In this document: positions 1 to 10,734 of the stretch, in pieces | Position numbering within the stretch: position 1 is the stretch's first letter | How the letters are laid out: every line of letters starts with the position of its first letter | NCBI RefSeq assembly: GCF_963576675.1 | Contig: NC_088916.1 | Location: 50,779,001 to 50,843,000 of the forward strand | Direction: 5' to 3' | DNA length: 64,000 nucleotides | From: Euphorbia lathyris | Taxonomy: Eukaryota > Streptophyta > Magnoliopsida > Malpighiales > Euphorbiaceae | Position numbers and translations under genes: made by a program | Notes under the pieces: model-generated | Seen by the model: only the letters and a program-made list of their open reading frames with translations | Told to the model about the DNA's origin: nothing | Database searches by the model: none

Positions 1-358
1 GCACTCTTATCTGCAAGCTCCTTCAAATACTTGGCATAGGAAATTCCATGATTAGTAGGTAGATATGCTAACCATCGCTAGTTTGAACAAGAAAGAGAAG
101 CATTGGTGAACCAATCATAAAACTTGCAAAAATGGATAACAAAAAGCTTGTCAACACAAAAGTAATTGGAAAGAGATTAAGAATGATTCAATGTGATGAT
201 GAACATAGTATTAAACAGATGTAGAAAAATCATTATAGCTGAATCTGACTGGCCTGGTGGCAGTGGCAGTGGCGGGGCTGATCCAATACCGTTAATTTCC
301 TCAATTGTACCGGCGGAATCGATAGAGTAGAAATAGTCGTCTGTTAGGGTTTCAAAAT

Positions 359-502
359 TATCTTGAAGGAGATTCTACTATATCGGATCCGGATCCGAAA
401 ATCCGAATCCAGATCTGAAAAATCATTAGCCATTCACATTGAGTAATCATCTTGAAGCAGATTCTGTCGAATCGGATCAAACTCAGAAAAATCATTAGGC
501 AT
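359..502. repeat. Two short direct repeats of unknown origin
   Basis: Two similar segments (about 359-432 and 448-502) share the core CTTGAAG(G/C)AGATTCT and the string AAAAATCATTAG(C/G)CAT. On the minus strand both read as a similar acidic peptide (pattern NDFS..D followed by NLLQD), but the second has two stops. The flanking 1-358 and 503-600 hold no gene I can recognise; a CT run and leader-like sequence sits at about 505-600. This may be part of the leader of the LINE-like fragment that follows. Confidence 0.4.
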
Positions 503-600
503 CAAGGAGCGATTTCTTCTCTTCGTCCACTCTCTTTGTGAAAACAGAGATCGACGACGTCAGACGAAAGGGAAAACACTCTCTCTCTCTCTGAAGTGTC

Positions 601-985
601 GATGACCTAGCCGACGTTGATCGCCCGATCTCTAGCCATCATGTCTGGTTGGTGTCTGTCGCTTGAGAGTTATGTTGGGATCAGCACCCTCTTTAATCCG
701 AAACTCAAATTCTCTCCTACGGATTTGGAGCCCTTGATGTCTGTTCCACCTAATTCATCGGCGAAATCGTTTGATGCTGTTTTGCAAGGCCGGACGGTTG
801 ATGCTCCGATTTCTTTGGCCCCGGTAATGCCACCTAAATCATCGGCAAAATCGTTTGCCGCTGTTTTGCAAGGCTGGATGGTTGATACTCCAATTTCTAT
901 TGCTCTGGTTTCTGATTGTGGTGGTTTCAAATCGGTTCGAATTTTCCAAGCGGCATATGAACGCAGACTTGCTCTATCGGTTTGA
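601..985 (+). pseudogene. LINE ORF1-like N-terminal fragment (tentative)
   Basis: An open frame of about 122 codons (617-985) contains two copies of a ~31-residue module, pattern PPxSSAKSF(D/A)AVLQGxxVDxPIS. It then ends in sequence resembling the KSFA..L.G...P.S...IRG..V.I....YE pattern that precedes DUF4283 in plant LINE ORF1 proteins. Two ATGs occur near the start (649 is the better one). The similarity stops at about 985, where the tandem array begins, so only the 5' part is present. No RNA-binding domain, zinc knuckle, endonuclease or reverse transcriptase follows. The LINE assignment is by pattern memory only and could be wrong; the internal duplication is seen directly. Confidence 0.3.
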
Positions 986-1131
986 AAGGGTGTATTATTT
1001 CTTTAAATATTTTACTATCACCGGAAAAAATGTCACCCGCTCCAACTTTCATTCTCATACTTTGATAATTATGTCTATCATTAACATCTCAGATTCATCA
1101 TACTAAAAAAAATATAGATAATTTTCTGTCA

Positions 1132-1461
1132 TTGCTTTTCAAAGATGATGTAGTAGATTCGCCAATAAAGAAGATTAAGATCGAAAAGGTCGATAACAAT
1201 GAGAGACAGATTCCAATTAAGAAAAAATCGAAAATTGAAAGTGATGATGAAAAGAATGTCGATCCAATTGGTACTTCTTTTAACCATATTCCAGCTGAAG
1301 TCTTTTTTAATACTATTGTTAACAAATTTGATGAGAATTTCTTTCATCAAGATTGCAATGATATTCTAAAATTAATGAAAGATATTGCTTTATCAATGAA
1401 AATTCTAAATGAATTAATGACTGACTACTTTGAGTCAGGGAAGAAAAAGAATGACGCATGA
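1132..1461 (+). pseudogene. Array copy 1: Lys/acid-rich small protein frame
   Basis: The open frame (about 109 codons) starts without an ATG at the position where other copies have one. It carries a basic cluster like a nuclear localisation signal (IKKKSKIESDDEKN), then a hydrophobic/helical half (AEVFFNTIVNKFDENFF, DILKLMKDIALSMKILNE) and a charged end (ESGKKKNDA). I do not recognise the family. The first in-frame Met in sister copies (SPMKK) is Ile here, so a normal start is missing or the segment is an exon. The same frame is retained in copies 3-5, which argues that the unit once encoded protein. Confidence 0.4.
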
Positions 1462-2111
1462 GAGAAAATGCTCAACGGGAATGAGAAAAAGATGAAAGAG
1501 GAGAATAAGAAATATTAATGTTTTAATGTCTTGATACATGTTAAGTTTTTTTTTAAAAAAAATACATGTTAAGTTTGTTTATGTAGTTATGCAACTCATA
1601 TGTAATTTTTTTATTCCAATATTTATAATATTCTATTATAATTTTGTTTACACTAATCAAATTGTACGAGACATAATTTAACATATTCAACTGAAATTTA
1701 TTTAAATTATATTAACATCATAGCTTTAAAATGTCAATGTTGCTAGTATATTTATATTATATTAACATCAAATATATTATATTAACACATTCGAATTATT
1801 TCTTAAAAAGAAACCTTTTGAATTACAAATGCAAATGTTGTTATTGGAGGATTAACGAATTGGGATGTGAAGGGTGATGTGAAGGTAAATATTAAAATCA
1901 ACAATTAGTATTAAAATCATCAATAATATCATTTCAATGAAAGTACATTCATTGAATTTATAGTGAATTTGAAAGAGTATATTATTTCTATAAATGCTTT
2001 ACTATCACCGAAAAAAATATCACACGCTCCAACTTTCATTCTCATACTTTGATAACTATATCTATCATTAACATTTCAGATTCATCATACTAAAAAAATG
2101 AAGACAATTTT

Positions 2112-2445
2112 TTGCCATTCCTTTCAAAAGTGATGCAATATATTCGCCAATGAAGAATATTAAGATCGAAAGGCCGATAACAATGAGAGACAGACTTCAA
2201 TTAAGAAGAAATTTAAAATTAAAAGTGGTGATCAAAAGAATGTCAATCCAATTGTTACCTCTTTTAACCATACTCTATCTGAAGTCTTTTTTGATACTAT
2301 TGTCAACAAATTTGATGAGAATTTCTTTTATCAACATTGCAATGATATTCTAAAATTCATGAAAGATATTGCTTTATCAATGAAAATTCCACATGAATCA
2401 ATGACTGGATACTTTGAGTCAGTGAAGAAAAAGAATGAGGCATGA
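2112..2445 (+). pseudogene. Array copy 2: same frame, broken
   Basis: Nucleotide similarity to copy 1 continues through this stretch, but the reading frame is split by an indel near 2165-2200. The recognisable peptide (VFFDTIVNKFDENFFYQHCNDILKF and onward) is therefore only found by switching frames. It ends with the shared tail ESVKKKNEA. This is the most decayed copy. About 370 bp downstream, the repeat tail is interrupted at 2816 by the 4.3 kb solo LTR. Confidence 0.45.
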
Positions 2446-3222
2446 GAGAAAATGTTGAACGAGAAGGGGAAAAAACTGAAAGACGAGAATAATAAGTATT
2501 AATGTTTTTATGTGTTCCAATCATTTATCTTATTCAGAATGTTTTAATATATTGACACGTATATAAGTTTGTTTATATTGTTATGCATCTCAAATGTAAT
2601 ATTTTATTCCAATATCTACAATATTCTATTATGATTTTGTTTATGCTAATCAAATTATACGAGATATAATTTAACATATTCAACTGAAATATATTTAAAT
2701 TATATTAACAAATAACTTTAAAATGTCAAGGTTACTACTATATTTAAATTATATTAACACCTTCGAATTATTTCTTCAAAAAAGAATACATTCGAATTCC
2801 AAATGCAAATGTTATTTGTCGCGCCCGTGCCCGCGGATCGCGAACTGTCTATTTTCGAATGGCTCCCGCTCTACTAGTTTGCTAAAGGTGCCAGACTGTC
2901 CCTTTAAGGAGACTGGTCCACTGGGTTTTTGAGTCGCCACCAATCAGTTTGACGGTCTGATTGGACACCGATTTGATTCCAAATTGACCCATTCGGGTAA
3001 GTTCGGATAAGGTAGTGGTCTACGATGATTCTAAGTTCGGTTTCCGGTTACCTATAAGGAAGAGATGAAATCTCACCCTATCTCGCCCGATAAATTGGTA
3101 CTGTTGTACTTCTAAATGCTTGCTCTATGTGTTTGTGTCCACTTTTGCTTTGAAGAATCATTAATTGTATATATATTCAAGCCTTTGACAACGCTCGTAA
3201 AGTTTATATCGTATGTTTATCG

Positions 3223-3885
3223 GGATCACTGTCCGATGATCAACATGATATGATCGTTATATAATCACTATACAACGATCGAATATTAAAACATAATAAT
3301 GTATGATTTATCAATTATTTGTTGTTCATTTGTACGGATCACTATTCAGTGGTCGTGATAATCTGGTATATGGTCGTTATCCAATGGTCGAAGTTGGCAA
3401 AGAGTTGTAAATTATTTTATTTATCGATTGATTATAATCCTAAATAAAGTGGATAAAGATTAATATGTACATATTTGTTTATATATATTAAGGATTTAAT
3501 GGTATATAATTTAACAATTATTTATCGTTTATTTATCCGAGTCATTATCCAATGACCTAGATAGTCTAGTTTTTCTGTAGTTGCTATCCAGCAATTAAAC
3601 CCGATAAGTAAAAGAAAATTATATACCATTATATTTCATAAAATTGATAGAGAAAGATTATTATATTTTATAATCTTATTATTATTATTTATCCAGATCA
3701 TTATTCAATGATTAGGACAATCAAATTATATTATAACCGCTATCCAACGATTAAACTCGATGAACTTTTACATATTTAGATATATATGTTACTAAAGATT
3801 ATCATATTGATTATCATATTTTACTAACGTTTGGTTTATTAATTACTTGTCAATTATTTATCGAGATCACTATTCAGTGATCCAA
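3223..3885. repeat. Degenerate array of hairpin pairs inside the 4.3 kb LTR
   Basis: At least five related units recur at about 3225, 3337, 3540, 3695 and 3864. The clearest is GATCACTATTCAGTGATC (3864-3881), a 6 bp stem around TATTCA. Each is followed tens of bases later by a second small inverted motif of the type TCGTTATCCAATGGTCGA or GCTATCCAACGATTAAA. The spacing is irregular (about 110-200 bp). Several copies keep the pairing although the stem sequence differs, for example GTCATTATCCAATGAC at about 3541. Confidence 0.6.
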
Positions 3886-6691
3886 ATAAACCGCTCATAT
3901 TGTTATCGAATAATTAAACCTTGGTAATGATTTGTAAATATATCGAATTTGACGAGACTTATGTTAAATTGAATCGATTTTTTTCATTTATGTAATACAA
4001 ACTAACGAATTAGAATTAATTTGGGAGAAGAATAGGTTGAACTAAATTAAAAGTGATTTAATCACAGGACCAACTTAAATTTAAATTAAAAAAGAGTGAA
4101 TGAAAGGTAAAACTTGTTGAAAACTAATCTAATTGATTTTTAACGAAGTTAATAAGAAATTAAGGAAACTATATCTAATTAAACTATTTGGCAATCAAAA
4201 TCGGGTAATTAAGGAGAATGGGTGTGGTCCAAAAACATAAGCCCAAATCATAATACGAATTTTCCCTAATCTAATCTGACTTGAAGCCCTAGCCTCCATC
4301 TTCTTCCACTTTCTATCCTTGTAATAGCCACAAAGGGAAAAGAATGAAAAAGGGAGCAGCCAGCCTGCCGCCTCCGATTCCGATGCCAGCCGTCACCGTC
4401 TTCTTCACAGCCTGCATGCACTGTCGTTTATGTCCTAGTCGAAGTTCGTGGTTGCCTTCTCCATCGGCGATTCCGCCATTCAGTAAGGCTCGTGCGGTCT
4501 ATTCCTCTTTTCTCCTTTCGTTTCGCTAGTTTTTCTGTGTTAGAATCTACTTTCTCTTCTTCTTAATTTGATATTTCCCTTTTTATGTTAAATTCTAACA
4601 GATCATCTGGTATAACAGAGGCGACATAGTTGATGGAAGTTGATCGGTGAGGTTTCTTTATTTTCCTTGAGTTTATATTTGCTCATTTATTTTCCCTAGA
4701 TCTAAAGTTTCTTTTTTATTTCCTTTCTTGTGGAAAGGAGACCGATTATAGGGACTGGGAACGGTATTCGGGAGATGATAAATGGTCGGTCGGACAAAGC
4801 TTAGTCCATGGCATTGAACAGAGGTATGCGTTTCTGTTACTGATTTTGAAGCATCTGTGTTTCTGTCCTCAAATGAAAATTGAAGCGTCTATTTTCTTAA
4901 TTTCCATTCTCTATATCATAGCCATTCAGGAAGGTTTGGATTTTTTGTTTCCTTTGTGCTCCTGGCTTATTTTTGCTGTGAAAGATGTATTTATACATGC
5001 TTGTCTCCTCACTAAAATTATTTGAAAGGGTTCTGATTTTTTGAAATCGTTATTTTTTCTGATTTTTTTGGTTTTCATTTTACTATTTATTATTGCTTTA
5101 AATCTAGGTTTAAAAGGACATTTTATGAGAAAGTTTTTGGTATAATGGTTCCACAATGATCAATAAATTTGTTCGGGAATTTTCCATATCTTTATTTGGA
5201 TTTATGGTCTGAAATTATGATTCTATTTCGATTTAATAAAAAGTTAGTTTTTGTTCATACACTTTTATGTTTTTGTCATTTTGTTTGGCAGAAAAGAATT
5301 AATAATTAACAGGTTCATAGTTACATCTTAAAATTGTAAACCTATAAATGAACCATTAACTATTATGGAAAAGAAAGTGTGCTAGGATGGAATCATTTCA
5401 TTAAGAAAGCATTAGGAAAGCAAACTATTTATTATTTTTTGATTCTAAAACTGAAGTTTATGTTATTTATCATGTAACAGAGAAAGGTTTGACAAGGATT
5501 AAATTCTCGGGGTTCCTGATTTCTTTTTTACTATTTTTGTTACATTATTTTGTATTTGTATTATCTGGAGCCTAAGTGAAAAAGCATAAACAATGAGAGT
5601 CTTGGAGGCAAAAGGTGAGGGTACAATAACTGGTTACATTTCGTGATAATTCTAAACTGAACTTGTAAACATAACTAAATGCGGGCTAACAAAAACTATG
5701 TGATTTCCTATTTCATTATAACAAATAAGTAGGAATCTATGTAATATAAAAGACTAATTAGTAAGCAGAACAACCATATATAAGAGAATAAAAGAAGACA
5801 TTCAGAATAAGCAAAAATTGAAGTAAATGTTATAAATTTTAAATTCTTAAATGAGACTTGCAATAAGGCAGTGTAAATAAATTGTATACCAACCTCGCAA
5901 GAAACTCTGAACACCAAGCCTGAATTTTTTTGATATTTAATTGTTCTTCAATTACAATACAGCGAAATAACTGAAACAACTCAGCCCAAATTTGATTTCT
6001 TTTCTAAAAGAGAAAATAGCTCAATTGAAACTCTCTATTACAATTTTTTTGTGAATTTTTATGTCTTGCTTTTCTACTTTTTCACTCAATCTGTTGTGTC
6101 CAAAATCTGTGTTGAGCTCTTCTATTTGTAAGAAGGAGTAGGTATGGTTGGAGATGGCAAATCTGGCCCGAATGATGGATTCTTCTTCATTATTTAACTC
6201 CCATATCCTGTATTTGTCTCCCCTGTGATGATTTTTGAATTTTAGAAATCTTTGAATTATTTTCTTCAAAAATTATTGTAGTAGCTGCTCCTTTAATTAA
6301 TGCTCAAATTTTCTCATATGCTGCTAGGTTCCTGAATCGAAGTTGACTTGGGTGTGTTTCCACTAGCATTTTCCAATTTCCGCTTTATTTGTTTGAATGT
6401 TGAGTTTAGCTTGAACTGTAAACCAAGATGTGTAAGTTGAGATTAATTTTATAAATGTAAACTTTACTTGTTAATAAGAACATTTATTTTATTTGTGTTC
6501 CAACTTTTACCTAATGGTTTGATTTAGATACTAATTATTAATTCATTGGTCATTAATTAAGTTTGAAAAATAAATTATATTCTGAACATAGTATATAATT
6601 AAAAATCATTCTTAAAGTTACACGGGTAACTTTAACAAGTAATTTTGTAACTATAACTTACATTTAGACTATATACATTTCTAGGGCTAGG

Positions 6692-6727
6692 CTATGCTTT
6701 ACTTTGTCAAAAACAAAGTAACCATAG
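6692..6727. repeat. 36 bp foldback, relative of the MITE at 36004-52667
   Basis: The sequence runs CTATGCTTTACTTTG, a short loop, then CAAAGTAACCATAG, forming a near-perfect hairpin. The same outer arms (CTATGGTTACTTTGT and its complement) bound the larger foldback MITE split by the nested stack at 36-52 kb. It is either a minimal deletion derivative or the outer ends of that MITE left after loss of the middle. Confidence 0.55.
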
Positions 6728-7383
6728 AAGGCACCTACATTTCTAACATAATTTCACAACTAATGAATTAAAATTGAAAAATTAATCTAACCAATTAGAT
6801 ACAAGTTGAATTTAACTAATAAATTTGAAGCATAACAATTTCAAAACTCATATTTAGAATACAACACAATATATTTCAAATATAATTTATAACTTGAAAA
6901 ATATATTTTCTATTTCAATGCATTATATCTCAAATATAATTTGATAATTACTGAGATATAACAAATTGATATAAAAAAAATCTATTTTTCCTGATAAATT
7001 ACATGTGTAATAGAAAGTTTGTATTTGTAATATACTTTACGAATTTGTTAGAATTTCAAATATAATCAGTTAAAGCTTAAAAAATACCCGGACAAAAATG
7101 GGTATCTACATTATTATTGGAGACTGCATGAATTGAGATTTGAAGTGTAATGTGAAAGTCAATATGAAAATCAACAATTGATATTAAAATCATCAATAAT
7201 ATTTTCTCAATGAAAGCACATACATTGAATTTATAGAGAATTCCAAAGGATATATTATTTCTATAAATACTTTACTATCACCGGAAAAATGTTACACGCC
7301 CCAACTTTCATTCTCATACTTTGATAACTATGTTTATCATTAACATCTCAGATTCATCATACTAAAAAAATGAAGATAATTTT

Positions 7384-7719
7384 TTGCCATTGCTTTTCAA
7401 AGATGATGTAGTAGATTCGCCAATGAAGAAGATTAATATCGAAAAGGCCGATAATAATGAGAGACAGGGTCCAATTAAGAAGAAATTGAAAATTGAAAGT
7501 GATGATGAAAAGAATGTCGATCCAATTGGTACTTATTTTAACCATACTCCAGCTCAAGTCTTTTTTGATACTATTGTCAACAAATTTGATGAGAATTTCT
7601 TTCATCAAGATCGTAATGATATTCTGAAATTCGTGAAAGATATTGCTTTATCAATAAAAATTCTAAATGAATCAATGACTGACTACTTTGAGTCAGCGAA
7701 GAAAAAGAATGAGGCATGA
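7384..7719 (+). CDS. Array copy 3: Lys/acid-rich small protein, best-preserved frame
   Basis: This is the longest uninterrupted version of the conserved frame (about 111 codons; first ATG in frame at 7423, giving about 98 residues). Order of parts: acidic start (FKDDVVDSPMKK), a basic patch resembling a bipartite nuclear localisation signal (PIKKKLKIESDDEKN), a helical core (QVFFDTIVNKFDENFF and DILKFVKDIALS), and a Lys/Glu-rich tail. A TATA-like box (CTATAAATA, about 7261) lies some 160 bp upstream of that ATG. A second, out-of-frame ATG at 7370 would yield only a 13-residue peptide. No family recognised. It may be an exon, a decayed gene, or part of an unknown repetitive element. Confidence 0.35.
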   Translation: MPLLFKDDVVDSPMKKINIEKADNNERQGPIKKKLKIESDDEKNVDPIGTYFNHTPAQVFFDTIVNKFDENFFHQDRNDILKFVKDIALSIKILNESMTDYFESAKKKNEA

Positions 7720-8380
7720 TAGAAAATTCTCAATGAGAAGGAGAAAAGGATGAAAGATGAGAATACGAAATATTAATATTTTTATGTGTTCTAATAATTT
7801 ATCTTATTTAGAATGTTTTAATGTCTTGACACCTGTATAAGTTTGTTTATGTAGTTATGAATCTAACATGTAATTTTTTTATTCCAATATCTATAATATT
7901 CTATTGTGATTTTTTTACACTAAACAAATTGTGCTGGATATAATTTAACATAATCAACTGAAATATATTTAAATTATAATAACATCTTACTTTAAAAATG
8001 CCAAGGTTGCTACTATATTTAAATTATATTAACACCAACTATATTATATTTAACACATTTGAATTATTTCTTCAACAAAAAACTTTCAAATTACGAATGC
8101 AAAGGTTGTTATTGGAGTATTAATGAATTGGGATGTGAAGAGTGATACGAATGTCAATATGAAAATCAACAATTGATATTAAAATCATCAATAATATTTT
8201 CTCAATGAAAGTAAATTCATTGAATTTATAGAGAATTTGAAAGGGTATATTATTTCTATAAATGTTTTACTATCACCGGAAAAAATGTCACCAGCTCCAA
8301 CTTTAATTCTTATATTATGATAACTATGTCTATCATTAACATCTCAGATTCATCATACTAAAAAGAATGAAGACAATTTT

Positions 8381-8716
8381 TTGCCATTTCTTTTCAAAGA
8401 TGATGCAGTTGATTCGCCAATGAAGAATATTAAAATTGAAAAGGCTGATAACAATGAGAGACGGACTCCAATTAAAAAGAAATTGAAAATTGAAAGTGAT
8501 GATAAAAAGAATGTCAATCCAATTGGTACTTCTTTTAACCATACTCCAGCTAAAGTCCTTTTTGATACTATTATAAACAAATTTGATGAGAATTTTTTTT
8601 TATCAACATTGAAATGATATTCTGAAATTCATGAAAGATATTGCTTCATCAATGAAAATCTACATGAATCAATGATTTGCTACTTTGAGTTAGCAAAGAA
8701 AAAGAATGAGGCATGA
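8381..8716 (+). pseudogene. Array copy 4: frame broken at a T-run
   Basis: The conserved frame is open from 8381 to about 8600, where a run of eight or more T residues (AATTTTTTTTTATC) shifts it. Similarity to the other copies then continues in another frame to the KKNEA-like tail near 8716. The first in-frame ATG is at 8420. The basic patch and helical core are retained. Confidence 0.4.
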
Positions 8717-9410
8717 GAGAAAATGCTGAACGAGAATGAGAAAAAGCTGAAAGACGAGAATAAAAAGTATTAATGTATTTATGTGTTCCAACCATTTATC
8801 TTATTTAGAATGTTTCAATATTTTGTCACGTGTTTAAGTTTGTTTATATTGTTATGCATCTCAAATGTAATTTTTATTCCAATATCTACAATATTCTATT
8901 ATGATTTTGTTTACACTAATCAAATATACAGGACATAATTTAACATATTCAACTGAAATACATTTAAATTATATTAATAAATTACTTTAAAAATGTCAAA
9001 GTTACTAGTACTACTATATTTAAATTATAAACACCAAATAATACTATTATATTAACACCTTCGAATTATTTCTTCAAAGAAAAACACTTTCGAATTACAA
9101 ATGCAAAGGTTATTATTAGAGGATGCATGAATTGAGATGTGAAAGTCAATATGAAAATCAACAATTGGTATTAAAATCGTCAATAATATCTTCTCAATGA
9201 AAGTACATTAATTGAATTTATATAGAATTTGAAATGATGTATTATTTCTATAAATACTTTACTATCATCGGAAAAAATGTCACTTGCTCCAACTTTCATT
9301 CTCATACTTTGATAACTATGTCTATCATTAACATCTCTGATTCATCATACTCAAAAAATGAAGCCAATTTTTCCCCATTGCTTTTCAAATATGATGGAGT
9401 AGATTAGCTA

Positions 9411-9672
9411 TTGAAGAAGATAAAGATCGAAAAGGCCGATAATAATGAGAGACAAACTCCAATGAAGAAGAAATTGACAATTGAAAGTGATGATGAAAAT
9501 GATGTCGATCCAATTGGTACTTTTTTAACCATACTCGAGCTGAAGTATTTTTTTGATACTATTGTCAATAAATTTAATGAGAATTTCTTTCATCAACTTT
9601 GCAATGATATTCTGAAATTCGTTAAAGATATTGCTTTATCAATGAAAATTCTACATGAATCAATGACTGACT
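9411..9672 (+). pseudogene. Array copy 5: truncated frame
   Basis: Same protein pattern as copies 1-4 (KKIKIEKADNNERQTP, then a basic patch, then VNKFNENFF and DILKFVKDIALS). It contains a one-base loss near 9523 relative to other copies, so the middle is out of register, and it loses the last codons where unrelated sequence starts at about 9673. Confidence 0.4.
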
Positions 9673-9967
9673 ATTTACATGAAAATCACATTAGTTATAT
9701 AAAAATTACAATTACATCATATCACAAAATTTAATTCTAATTATGTCATTATATCATAAAATAAGTATGTTTTTATATCCTAATTTATAAATTTTAAACA
9801 CTAATTCGTAAATTCTAACCCTAAAAAATATATCCTATATTCCTAATTTATAAATTCTACTCCTTAAAATATATAAAAAAAATTGTGATTTTCTTGGTTT
9901 GACATAATTCAAATAATGATCTGACATAGTTTTAAATAATTTTTAAGAACTGTATTTCCATGTAAAT
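9673..9967. mobile_element. Possible small MITE ending tandem copy 5
   Basis: A ~295 bp AT-rich block begins ATTTACATGAAAAT (9673) and ends ATTTCCATGTAAAT (9954-9967), which are inverted copies with one mismatch. It interrupts array copy 5 exactly at its left edge. I see no clean target duplication, and the right side runs into retrotransposon sequence, so the element call is tentative. Confidence 0.35.
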
Positions 9968-10001
9968 TTCCCAAGTTTTTTTATTAGAAAGAGCCCTATC
10001 C

Positions 10002-10600
10002 ATGAGGGCGGCCCATTATATTTGCTCCATCGATAGAGCCCAAGCCCAACCACAACTCTTACTTGGGTCTATTCGATCCTTTAAGCAAATGTCTCAAGAA
10101 TACTGTGACCACTTTATCACTTCCATTCTCGAAAGTAAAACCATGCAATATCTGAATTATTTGATCCAAGAGCCAATTGAGTCATTAAAGGAATGGGTAG
10201 AGTGATTCCAGAGGGTGGCAATTCAAATAAAAAATCTGAATGTTGATGGGGCAGTTGAGGCCATGGCAGGGAACTGTCGAAGCAAGGATTTATCCAAGGA
10301 GCTGACAACGAGAAGACCTCATACTTTTCCTATTTGATGAGAAGAGCTAGAGATTTTGTGAAATGGGATGGTCACCATTTGAATCCGATGTTGAAGGAAA
10401 GGTTGAGTTTTGTGCATCAGCCGAATGAGGGGAAGAGCGATATGGGTGAGGAGGAACATAAGAAATCTAAGGAGCATGTGGGTCGCAATTATGTACCTAA
10501 TGCCTATGGGAAAGAAGTTTTGTATTGGGTAGAATCTAACAAACAACATATTCAGTATCCTCCCGAAGCTTAAGGCTTCAGGCCGAAGGCACAACGACCT
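10002..10600 (+). pseudogene. Gypsy A gag/protease-region remnant
   Basis: Short open pieces (10002-10205 and 10334-10573) carry gag-like sequence. One reads QMSQEYCDHFITSI and is followed by LIQEPIESLKEWVE, as in retrotransposon gag domains where chains are threaded by ESL..(Y/W)V..F. The second piece contains RARDFVKWDGHH. No zinc knuckle and no DTG protease signature can be seen in the ~150 bp before the reverse transcriptase region, so that part is deleted or unrecognisable. Confidence 0.5.
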
Positions 10601-10734
10601 ACATTGTGAATTCCACAAGAGTGAAGGGCATGATACTTGATTTTGAGACAGTATGGTTGGCTGAAGGAAAGTCTGTGCAAATTGCTTTGATGATCCTAGA
10701 GCAACTGAAGACAGACATAATTTCCACTTTGAAG

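Larger units (their letters stand above)
981..2811 (+). repeat. Tandem ~1 kb repeat array, copies 1 and 2
   Basis: Each unit starts near a TATTATTTCT(A/T)TAAAT box followed by TTTACTATCACCGG. It continues with a leader ending at CATCATACTAAAAAA, a conserved reading frame, and an AT-rich tail. Unit starts are at about 991 and 1979, then (across the inserted LTR) 7250, 8246 and 9238. That is a period of roughly 970-1000 bp once the 4.3 kb insertion is removed. Copies are diverged by substitutions and small indels, so the array is old. The TATA-like box about 130 bp before the frame suggests a duplicated gene or transcription unit rather than simple satellite DNA. Confidence 0.8.
2817..7110. mobile_element. 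4.3 kb solo LTR (TSD TTATT)
   Basis: The insert begins TGTCGCGCCCG and ends GGGTATCTACA, giving the TG...CA ends of an LTR. It is flanked by perfect 5 bp duplications TTATT (2812-2816 and 7111-7115), and the tandem repeat reads across the empty site. No retroviral protein domain is present, so this is one LTR left after recombination rather than a full element. The start, the GAGTCGCCACCAA box at about 2930 and the end GGTATCTACA resemble very long LTRs of Ogre/Tat-type Ty3/gypsy elements; that lineage call is by memory. A possible transcribed leader lies near 4260-4330 (GAAGCCCTAGCCTCC), by analogy with such LTRs. Short open frames inside look random. Confidence 0.85.
7116..9672 (+). repeat. 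Tandem ~1 kb repeat array, copies 3-5
   Basis: This continues the array after the solo LTR. Unit starts lie near 7250, 8246 and 9238 with the same TATA-like box, leader, frame and AT-rich tail as copies 1 and 2. The first ~135 bp complete the tail of copy 2. Copy 5 stops abruptly at about 9672, within the GACTGACTA string of the frame's end, where unrelated AT-rich sequence begins. Confidence 0.8.

Noticed and set aside
4344..4529. Small open frame within the long LTR
   Set aside because: Composition follows a GC-richer patch of the probable LTR leader; no family resemblance and no support as a gene.
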